64,000 nucleotides of DNA from Ananas comosus (lineage: Eukaryota; Streptophyta; Magnoliopsida; Poales; Bromeliaceae): contig NC_033621.1 of the NCBI RefSeq assembly GCF_001540865.1, positions 1,459,439 through 1,523,438 on the forward strand, given 5' to 3'. Each line of letters begins with the position of its first letter. Positions within the stretch are counted from its first letter, which is position 1. Of the stretch, positions 55,169 through 64,000 are shown one piece after another. The translations under genes and the position numbers were made by a program. The notes below the pieces were generated by a model. It was not told where the DNA came from. It made no database searches and saw nothing but the letters and a program-made list of their open reading frames with translations.

Positions 55169-58107
55169 CTACATACTATAATCAGAATTCAAGAAGCTCT
55201 CGTATCGTGTGCCGTTAAGAACGTTGTAGACTTCGTCCCAGTTCTCGATTTGCTCTGCTAACGGCTTCCTGTGTATCTTTACATGTCGGCTAAATAACTT
55301 CCTCTCAGGCATTCCCATGAAATTGAGCACATCCATGAGCATCTGCACCAAAAAAAAAGGATGAATTTAACGGCAACGATCGATAGAGACACTCATCCAA
55401 TCTAAGTTGTAGGGAAGCTTACTGTTTGATTATTAATGAGATCCTCGTAGAAAATTACGATGTGAGAGATGGTCTTTAAGCTTTCAATAGCGTTCGCCAC
55501 GTACTCTTCAGCTTGTTTAAGTCTCGGAATCAACGACGTAGCATTGAGTTTGGGCTTGTATCTGGCAAGCACATCAGCCTGCAAAATAGTAGATATTGAA
55601 GTACAGGATCTTCCGAGAATTAACTAGACCGATTTGGGGTTGTGAAGAGAAACAAGACCTCATCTTTGGAGTGTACATGAGCTTTATGCGTCCCGTTTAA
55701 CTGTTTAAGATCTCGGTCGTGGTTGTTCGCAAGCAGCGAGACCAACTGGCGAAGTAGGTTTCTTCTGAATAGAAATATTGCAGAGATGTGTCTACGGCTA
55801 AAGTAGGCAACTACTTCTTCATGGTTCTCGATAAGACCCTGAGATATCAATGGAGCATACACGTGGAATGCGGCCATAAGCTTTCAACATGAGAGAGCTT
55901 TCACGAATTGCAAATACAGATGAAATAGGTGATCAACATAGTGGTAAGGAAAAGAGTAACAAATTCAAGTCTCATTTGAAACTACTTATCAAAGAAGATC
56001 GCAGGTTGAGACACAGAACAAGATAATGAGCAACTTTATTATTTAAGTACTTGTTACACCAGAATTGAATTAATAATAGTCGTGACAACTGCAAGCATGC
56101 AATTCCTATTTCTAAAGCCCATTCATTTTGAGGATTCGATGTTGAAATCAATTGTTAGTATACAAGACTTCTCTAGCAAAACCTAGAGACATTCATGCAC
56201 TACGTATTCTTTCTTAAGTTGTAGTATCTACACTGCCACCCATGATATCAGCTAAAACGCATTGATTGCACGGAATTTGATGTTTGATATTTGATATTTG
56301 ATATTGAAATGCTATATAAAAGCCTTGTTTGCAACGGTGAAAAAATAGTAGGACAGAAGTTCATTCTCCGACAAACCTGATTAAGCATCCACTTGAAGCC
56401 AACTGCAGCTGTGCATTCATTTTTCGCAGCACTGCTGTACCAATCCAGATTGTAAACTTTATCCAGCGTTTGTATTATAGAAGATATGTTACTTCTCCTT
56501 TCTTTGGCAGAAAAAATCTCCCCGTTCGAGCTGATGTTAATATGACTGTTCAAAAGAGTCTCGAACCACCCGCTTCCAGATCGCTGTGTCGAAAGTATAG
56601 CAAAGAACCGAACTGGCGTGCATGCACATTCACCCCTACAAGCTAGAATGGTTGTTAGGCAATTATCCAAATATTCTTTTAAACCAAAAAAAAGAGAATA
56701 TGGTTTCTTCATAGCACAATTCTCAACTTCTAGGAATAGTAGAATGATGCACAATTTTCAATAATCAATGCAAAGTCCCAAAATTATGCAACTGTAGCTC
56801 AAAAATGCGTAACATGGTAGTTGAAAATTGTGTCGAAGTTTCTAAAACAAAAAATTTAATCCCTTTTTTTTGCAAATTGAAAAGGACTTTCCTTCTCTTT
56901 TTCTGCATAAAAGGGCCTAGCAAAGAAAGAGTACAACTTATACTGTTATAAACATTCCCTTTACCTGCTGTAAGTTGTCGGTTCTGGGTAGTGTAGATGA
57001 GTATTCTCGAATTGCGAAAAACTAGCTCTACGACAAGAGTGCGTTGTTCGCTCAATCTTAATCATTCTGGGAATGGTGTTGTTTCCTATTTGCTTCAGGC
57101 ACACCGAGCATATGTAAACCCCACAAATCATAGCTACACCTAAAACGATCATCCTCAATGCGAGTGGTGATTTCTTCGGAGGCTTTACAATAAGTATGTC
57201 CTGTAAGAGGTGAAAATAAGTATTTAAACCCTGTGTAGTAATAATCCAATGGTTATTCTAAACAGTATCCATTTAATTGACTTAAAATTTACTCTACAGT
57301 CATTAAAAAAAAGAAAAGCCCGAAGTTATTAAAACGATGAACTATCCCTACAATTTAACATCGAACTTACTTACGGATAATTATCAATTTCGTGTTGATA
57401 CTGAGTACAGTACTTCCCTCGCATCTGAGCTAGGCATGTTGAAGACCCAGGTCGCGAATTTGGAAATAAACATGTGGATTTTTTGATATTAAATGATTCA
57501 TTTGGTGCCTAATTCAATGCATCCTACTGTGGAAACCATACAAGGTACTTGTTTCAATAGAACAGTGAGATCATATTTAACACATTACGAAAACCCCAGG
57601 TTCCAATCATTCCACTACTCTTTCCTAACAACATCTTCTGATGTGTAATTTAGCTGCGAAAATTTACAGCATGGAAGTTTGGGTAGAACTATTTCAACAA
57701 AGGGCCTTTTACAAATGTTCAATTAATAAATTTAAATAGATTGAGCAAAACAAAATAATAATAATAATAAATTGCAAAATTTCTACAAGTTTAAAAAGCC
57801 TAAATACACAGTACGATGCAAAAAAAGGCAAAAATCCAAATCATACATAACATGAATGTTGAAGCCAAAAAGATCCAGAAAAGGAAACAATATGTGTACT
57901 TAACCAACAGATCAAATAGGAGTATACAAAGATCAAAATCCAATCTTTTTTGAAACAACGCAATATAAAAGGGGTATGTGAACATTTAGAGATACCAAAA
58001 AATGGAATTAATCAAACAAAAACATAAAGCGAACCAAAGAGAAGAGGAAGAAGAAGAAGAAGAAGAAGTGGAACCACCTTATTGAAGAAACAACAATTTT
58101 CGGCCAT
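55169..58107 (-). CDS. Type II membrane sulfotransferase-like protein, 6 exons
   Basis: Exons (minus) 58107-58078, 57200-56965, 56635-56377, 55880-55659, 55578-55423, 55342-55169; GT-AG; 1077 nt, 358 aa. A 10-residue first exon (MAENCCFFNK) is joined to a short cytosolic segment (KPPKKSP) and one membrane helix at about 27-45 (MIVLGVAMICGVYICSVCL), so a Golgi-type type II protein is likely. The PAPS 5'-phosphosulfate loop is at about 103-114 (LSTQRSGSGWFE) and a 3'-phosphate-binding-like segment at about 210-224 (IFLFRRNLLRQLVSL), then FYEDLINNQ and a C-terminal NGTRYESFL. This matches the plant P-loop NTPase/sulfotransferase (NodH-like) family of unknown acceptor. Start chosen because the short exon is typical of this family and restores frame exactly. 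Confidence 0.92.
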
Positions 58108-58568
58108 TTTTTTCACCTTCTCTACAAAAAGGGCATTGAAGAAGAAGCTTTTCTCTGCCCTTTTTTTACACCCCTTCTCCCTCTCTTCTCTTTCTTTCTC
58201 TCTCTCTCTCTCTCTTCTTTTCCTCTTCAAATATATTCAAAATGGGATCTTTGAGAAACAGGGGAAAGTGGAGCGGATCAAAACCCACAACTCCATTTAA
58301 TCCCACTCGTGAGCTCCCCCCATCATTACTGCCCCCTTTTCCTCACTTGGGTATCACTCCTCCCCCCAATCCAAACCTATTCATTCATTCATTCATTCTC
58401 TGTATCAAAATGGCACCTTTTCTCTCTCAAAAAGAAAAGGAAAAAAAAAAGTAAAAAAATGGCACCTTTCCTCTTCCTCTGTCCTCCTCTCCCTCTCTCC
58501 TCTCTGAACGCGTCACGGGCGACGACACGTGTCGATGCGAGGAGAATGGGAAGAGCGAGAACGCCGAG

Positions 58569-58612
<44 letters not shown>

Positions 58613-60590
58613 CAGGGGACGAAAACTTTTATTAGGAGCTATGTTCAATAATAAACAAATTTATTATATGTGGGAGTTTAAAAATTCGAGTTAATAGAGG
58701 CTTAGAGTTTGAATTTAAAAATGATGGGGGGGTTATTAGGGAGAATGTGCAGGGATTAATGAAGTGTTTTTGGACCTTTCCAGATGCTTTTCTTCTTTTT
58801 CTGAAATTGTTTATTGGATTTGTTAAAGAAACTCTGGTTCACACCACCATTTAAATGTCAGTGTAATTTAATTGATCCTGAGACATAGCAGAACACATAC
58901 AGTAATTTTGGAGTACACTGTAACACATAAGTGTAAAAATTATTTTTTAAAAAATTGTTTAGCAACACTATTTGTACAAATTTTATATTACATTCATCCA
59001 AAAACTTTTTATTTCTTACTTGTCTTACCACTTTTTTAACTAAAAATTTAAAAATTTATTTCAATATATAGGTATACAGTTAGCATTTTTTCTTATTTTT
59101 TTATTTAAAGATGCAGTTTAATAATAATATCAATTTTTTAACAATATAGTTAGCTGATCAAACAAATAAGTATGTATAATAAAATTAGCATGAGCATATA
59201 ACCAACAAATTTGTTTGCACAAAAATAAAATAAAATTTTTAACGACCGAAAATAAAATGAGAATGCATGTTTCAAAAACCAAAAAAAAAATGATTTACTT
59301 CTTTTAATTTTGTTACAAAAAGAAATATTTACCAAATAGCATTATTTATATATTTTTTTTAATAACAATATTTAGATAACGCTTTATTGATATTATTACA
59401 CCTACAATAAAGCTGGAAAAGCCAAAAGATTATAAAATACGCCCAAATTTGCAAGATTGAGCCATGGTAGCAGAGATACAAAACCAGAGTTTCAAAATTA
59501 CATGAGTTTATTTCACCTAGAGGAAAGAGGGGTAACGTAATTTTCAGTCGTAAATATTTATTTTTATTATTTGGTTTACTATATTTTTAGTTTTGATCAA
59601 AACTAAAAAGTTTCAAAATAGCGTAATTGACTTCAGCCCACCATAAGCCAAAATTATTTACGAAAAAAATAAAAAAAAAAAATATTAAACTATCTCTTGC
59701 ATCTCTAACTTTTGTATTATTCATTTTTTGTCAAATAAATAATAAAACTAAAGAAATTTCAGTTTTATAATTATACAAATAAATAAGAAAAAAAATAATT
59801 TTTACTGAAACTCTAGTTTACTCGAAAGTTTAATTCAATTTGAACTTCACTTTTCCTGAAACAAACATGCAATAAAATAAATGAACAGTTTCGAACCATC
59901 CCATATATTATAATTTATTACTTAATAAATAAGCAAAAATAAAATAACACCTCCCTACTATAAGTCAAGCAAAATTATTATAATGAAAAAAGAAAAATTA
60001 CTCAGTAATCCACTTGTTATATATACATATATACTCTGGTAATACAACTTTGGCTACATTTAAAAATTAATATTATACATATAAATAAATTATTCAAAAA
60101 CTTTAAATACTATTCATGTGATTTCATATTTTCTTATTTTAGTACTTTGTGGTTGAAAGTGTATTACTCCAGTACCCTATAATTTCGTTTTTTGCTTTTC
60201 GTTATCTTCTCTGTTAATTTTTTTATTAAATCAGTGAGGAAATTAAAACCGCAGGATATTAAAGTAAAATTTTGATAAACCACGTAATACTAAAGTGAAC
60301 TTTCGATAAACTATACGTGGGATATCCAAATTTTTTTTATATAATTTAACGGAGAATTAAAAAAAATGCCGACAGAAAGAGAAAAACGAAATTATAAAAT
60401 ATTAAAATAATAAATTTTAAACCACATGATACTAAAGTAAAAAAAAAAAAATATGAAATTATAGAAATAATATTTAAATTTTTTTAAAAATTTTATAATA
60501 TTTTATGGGTATGTAAATCAGAAATTAAAAAAAAAAATGGATGGATAAGTAAGTCAAAGTCAAAATATATGCCTTTAATTCGACGCGGCA
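58108..60590. other. Upstream region of sulfotransferase-like gene and intergenic DNA
   Basis: The gene's leader contains (CT)n at 58193-58215. (CATT)n at 58381-58397 and (GA)n at 58577-58610. From 58650 to 60590 AT-rich DNA with no recognised gene; words of the AAACCACATGATACTAAAGT type recur between 60230 and 60450. Confidence 0.5.
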
Positions 60591-60905
60591 TTGTCTGAAA
60601 TTTCCCGCCATGTGTTGCGGCGTGGGAACCGAGATATTAAAACAAGCAACGCGGCGAAACGTGGGGTCTTCACCATCTCCGCCGTCCATCATAGATCGGA
60701 CGGCTCCCCTTGGACCCCATCACGGCCCGTGTATCTTTGCTTGATGCGGAAGCGTAATTGTCGCAATTGTTGCGACTGTGGGCCCCACTTTAGAAAACAT
60801 CGAATTTTTATCGCGTCTAAATTTGAAATGCAATTGTTGGCTACGCGGACCCCAAGTTACCCCCTTTATGGTCTTTGGAACAAGTGTTGTTGGGGGGGAG
60901 AATTA
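60560..60905. other. GC-rich island with hairpin, unassigned
   Basis: Sharp GC-rich block in AT-rich DNA. It contains the inverted repeat GCCGTCC/GGACGGC (60681-60687, 60698-60704) and GTGGGCCCCAC (60778-60788). A 125 aa plus frame (60591-60968) has no recognisable domain. It could be a promoter or first-exon relic of an absent gene. Confidence 0.35.
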
Positions 60906-61099
60906 ATATATATTAAATATATGTTTAACTATTTTTTCCTACATCACAATCAGAAGTATCACTTTTGATTTTATTAAGATTATTATTGTGTTAGGAGAAT
61001 TTTCAAAGTTTTTTATTTGAAATATATTTTACTAAACCTACTGTTGTTAAAAGCAGAAATTAAAAATAAAATTAAGCAAGGCTTTACTGACTGTTTGGC

Positions 61100-61475
61100 C
61101 ATATTAAGCAAAATCTATAATTTTAATAGCCGATATGGTGCGTTTGCTCATTTAACGGTATAGAAGAGCTCAAATCAATTAAATTTTTCTTAAAAAATTT
61201 TTAAAACTATTTAAAATAAGATCTAGACTCTAGATCTCAAATATAAAAATTGTATCATCACTTTTTGAAGGATATTTATTTCCAGTCATTCATTTTTCTG
61301 TTCACTTGATGGACAAGAGAACAATATCAAAAATTGTAAAATTTGATCTTCCGATAGTTTAAATAGTTTAGATTATGTTTAACGGTGTCGATCATCAATT
61401 TGGAAGTTCTATCATCGAAAACAAATCGATAGTAAACCGAGCCATTTACTACCGATAGTATTCTAGCAAAACTCA
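61100..61475. mobile_element. Hairpin-ended MITE, partial (right part)
   Basis: Starts within the element (ATAGCCGATATGGTGCGTTT) and ends with the hairpin TCGATAGTAAAC/GTTTACTATCGA-type arms (61425-61455, one arm imperfect) and AGTATTCTAGCAAAACTC. Internally almost the same as the right two-thirds of the complete copy that follows. Confidence 0.8.
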
Positions 61476-61479
61476 TATA

Positions 61480-62009
61480 GAGTTTGACTGGGCTACTATC
61501 GGTAGTAAACTGCTCGGTTTACTACCGATTTGTTTTTGATGATAGAGCTTCCAAATCGACGATTGACACCGTTGAATATGATCTAGACCATTTAAATTAT
61601 CTAGAAATCAAATTTCATGATTTTTTGGCATCACTAATTGAACAATCAAAGGGTCACAAAATCTATAATTTTAATGGCCGATATGGTGCGTTTGCTCGTT
61701 TAACGGTATAGAAGAATTCAAATCAACTAAATTTTTGTTAAAAAATTCTTTAAACTATTTAAAATAAGATTTAGACTCTAGATCTCAAATATAAAAATTG
61801 TATCATCACTTTTTGAAAGATATGCATTTCCAGCCATTCATTTTTCTGTTCACTTGATGGACAAGAGAATAGAAAATGTGTAAAATTTGATTTCCTAATA
61901 GTTTAAATAGTTTAGATCATATTTAACGGCGCCGATCATCAATTTGGAAGCTCTATCATCGAAAACAAATCGGTAGTAAACCGAGTCGTTTACTACCGAT
62001 AGTATTCTA

Positions 62010-62012
<3 letters not shown>
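61480..62012. mobile_element. Hairpin-ended MITE, complete copy
   Basis: Left hairpin ATCGGTAGTAAAC/GTTTACTACCGAT (61498-61529), right hairpin with the same stem (61969-62000). The inner terminal repeats are GATGATAGAGCTTCCAAATC and its complement. Ends at a (CT)n tract that runs into (TA)n. ~530 bp, non-coding; the 75 aa frame inside is a translation artefact. Confidence 0.88.

Positions 62013-62092
<80 letters not shown>
62013..62092. repeat. (CT)n(TA)n compound microsatellite
   Basis: CT run of ~44 bp followed by TA run of ~36 bp, sitting exactly between two MITEs. Confidence 0.95.
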
Positions 62093-62095
<3 letters not shown>

Positions 62096-62320
62096 TCCGA
62101 CTACTATACTATTGATAGTACCAAGCCCTTGATACTATTGAGTTTTCTACCGTTAGATCTATCCTTTGATCATTTCCACCCGTTAGATTATACAATTAAA
62201 CCAACCACCCACTTAACCCTAGAGGACCACTATCATCCTAACCGCACATCCTTTCATCCAACGGCCAAAAACTCAATAGTACCAAAGGCTTGGTACTATT
62301 GATAGTATAGTAGCACTATT
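62093..62320. mobile_element. Short MITE (~228 bp) with ~50 bp inverted termini
   Basis: Left CTACTATACTATTGATAGTA then CCAAGCCC and TACTATTGAGTTTT; right end is the inverted complement (AAAACTCAATAGTACC, TACTATTGATAGTATAGTAG). (TA)n tracts abut both ends. Interior AACCCTAGAGGACCACTATC. This is the best-preserved member of the short family seen at 22-23 and 51.7-52.4 kb. Confidence 0.88.
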
Positions 62321-62466
62321 CTATATATATATATATATATATAGAAATAAGATTTTGAACTTAGTGACACAAGTTTCAGTTTTTCATAACACTCCTCAAA
62401 TAATAATATATCATTAAATAGCACTATACTATACAGCAACAGAAAAAAAAAAAGAAGACATTAATT

Positions 62467-62965
62467 AAAAAAATCCGGCTACTATACTTTTACGAGTACG
62501 ATCGCTTTCATACTCATAATTCGTTTTCGATAATATAACTTTCAAATCGACGATCCATACCGTTAAAATTATCTAGAGCATTTAAAATTTCTAGAAATTA
62601 TATGTTATGATTTTTCGACATTATTTACCTTACGATCAAAAGATTACTAAATTGACAATTTTTTACTGTCCGTATAGAATACTTACTAGTTTAACGGTGT
62701 AAAAGAATTGGAATAGATTAAATTTTTGATAAAAAATTCTATTCACTACCTAGATAAAGATCAATAACTCTGATCTTAAATTGAAGAATCCGATTTTTAG
62801 GATCTTATTCAATTTTGACCGTTCATTTTATGCCCACTTGATAGACTTTATTATGATTTCAAAAAATATGAAATTTATTTTGTAGAAGTTTCAAATACTT
62901 TAGATCATATTTAACGAAGTGGATCATCGATTCGAAAGCTCCATTATCGAAAATAACTTATGAGT
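62467..62965. mobile_element. Hairpin-ended MITE, right end lost
   Basis: Left end CCGGCTACTATACTTTTACG with imperfect hairpin GAGTACGA/CATACTC (62489-62519), inner words TCAAATCGACGATCCATACC and TTTAACGGTGTAAAAGAATT, right inner repeat to CTTATGAGTACGA where the copy stops at half a hairpin. Closest to copies 2 and 3. Confidence 0.8.
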
Positions 62966-64000
62966 ACGAATGACTCAAATCAATTTACCTTAAATCTTTA
63001 AATTTGGATGTAAAATACTTTGGGGTACACTTTGCGGTAACATAGGAGCAGGAGGTGGGCCCGGGCCATCATAAGCCCAACAAATCCATTAGGACTCGGG
63101 GATCAGGATCAATGAGGACCATACACGTGGTGGGGCCATAAACATTGCTAAATCGCTGTAAGATTCGAGCTGGTGCACTTTGTCATCAAGCAACCGAATT
63201 ATAGCTAGTGTTTGCTTAAACATCGCAATTTCAAGTTAATGTTTATGGATAAAGCGACAAAAACAGGTGGGAGATGGTTTAAGAAACATTATTATAAGAA
63301 TGGAATTTGTATTAAGAATCCAACGAATTTGCTTCTTGTAGTACAGGTCATTCTCATTCGATCTTTCCTCTTTCCATATAGCTGTTAAATTAGGGGGTTT
63401 TTTTGTTCTTTAGGAAAAATGCAGAGCCAATGAGTGAAGCACTGCACTAGGGTTTGTTAGCATAATTAAAGGACTCAGGTCCACGGACCCAGTACGATCA
63501 CACAAAGCCCGAGTACTAATCCGCACTAGAACAAAGACATAACTCAATCCACATACTAGGCACTACTAATATGCGACATAAACAACTTTACGTACTAAAT
63601 TTGGTAAAGTAATGTGTAGATCCACTAGGTATAAACAAAAAAATAAGAGTAATACTTCTATATTTTTTTTTTTCATTACCGTTCAATCACTCCCACTCAA
63701 CGGTACAGATTTAATTTTCTTAAAATTGTGACCTGGAATAGCAGGTCATTTTAGGAGTGGTAACGACCACCAGGTATCTCAAAAAAAGATATTTTTGTCT
63801 TTTATACATAAGCAATTTAGCCATTTTATCTCTATTATATTATTAAAATTTTATTCTCTCTTTATTTCTTTTTTCTCTCTCTATCTTTCCTCTCATATTT
63901 GGTATTTCATATAAAAAAATTTTCAAATTATTTGACAACAAGAACATGAGATTATTTTGTGAACCAACTATGAATTTTTTTCTATATCCATCTTGAATCC
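62966..64000. other. Intergenic DNA at right edge
   Basis: No gene recognised. Slightly GC-richer near 63040-63150 (GGTGGGCCCGGGCC). CT-rich tract at 63855-63895. A gene could begin or end beyond the window. Confidence 0.4.

Noticed and set aside
61484..61711. 75 aa frame inside a MITE
   Set aside because: Lies across the terminal repeat of a non-coding element that is duplicated next door with a broken frame.

Overview
This is nuclear DNA of a flowering plant, most likely a commelinid monocot. The evidence is spliced genes with GT-AG introns, very GC-rich intronless genes (the J-protein near 1 kb and the F-box gene near 28 kb) set in AT-rich intergenic DNA, plant-only families (SCPL51-type carboxypeptidase, WEB/DUF827, phytocyanin, CEP peptide, DUF1645), and LINE, SINE, MITE and LTR debris. 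A pineapple-like genome would fit, but the sequence alone does not fix the species. There is no prokaryotic, CRISPR or viral content. The genes are unrelated single-copy neighbours and not an operon or cluster, except for one duplicated gene pair.

Layout. 0-2 kb: J-domain protein (-). 3.2-8.1 kb: complete 13-exon serine carboxypeptidase-like 51 gene (-), with a SINE in intron 10. 11.1-15 kb: divergent pair of a WEB-type coiled-coil gene (-) and a phytocyanin (+). 17.2-17.8 kb: hAT-type MITE. 18.6 kb: tRNA-derived SINE. 19.7-24.4 kb: a nest of MITEs with terminal hairpins among TA microsatellites. 25.0-25.7 kb: broken MRS2-type magnesium transporter fragment (-). 27.0-28.4 kb: F-box/DUF295 gene (-), flanked by direct repeats. 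29.5-29.9 kb: long foldback MITE. 30.3-33.4 kb: second copy of the WEB/phytocyanin segment, with WEB reduced to a pseudogene carrying a tiny TRIM-like insertion and the phytocyanin intact. 34.3-38.2 kb: complete 8-exon TRAPPC5/TRS31 gene (+). 39.8-41.8 kb: non-autonomous LTR retrotransposon. 43.3-44.3 kb: DUF1645 gene (-). 46.6-47.35 kb: 5'-truncated LINE (-) with target-site duplication. 49.9-50.2 kb: CEP signalling-peptide precursor (-). 51.6-53.2 kb: second MITE nest. 55.2-58.1 kb: complete 6-exon type II membrane sulfotransferase-like gene (-). 61.1-63.0 kb: third MITE nest.

The most unusual content is (1) a MITE family in which each copy ends in a long perfect or near-perfect hairpin whose sequence differs between copies but matches between the two ends of one copy, usually abutting (TA)n or (CT)n tracts; (2) a roughly 3 kb segmental duplication after which one phytocyanin has lost three of the four predicted copper ligands and the partner WEB gene has decayed in the other copy; and (3) a LINE and several SINE-like insertions that share a 3' tail with the same small palindrome. 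Exon borders were placed by hand from splice consensus and reading-frame continuity. All three long spliced models close exactly in frame.
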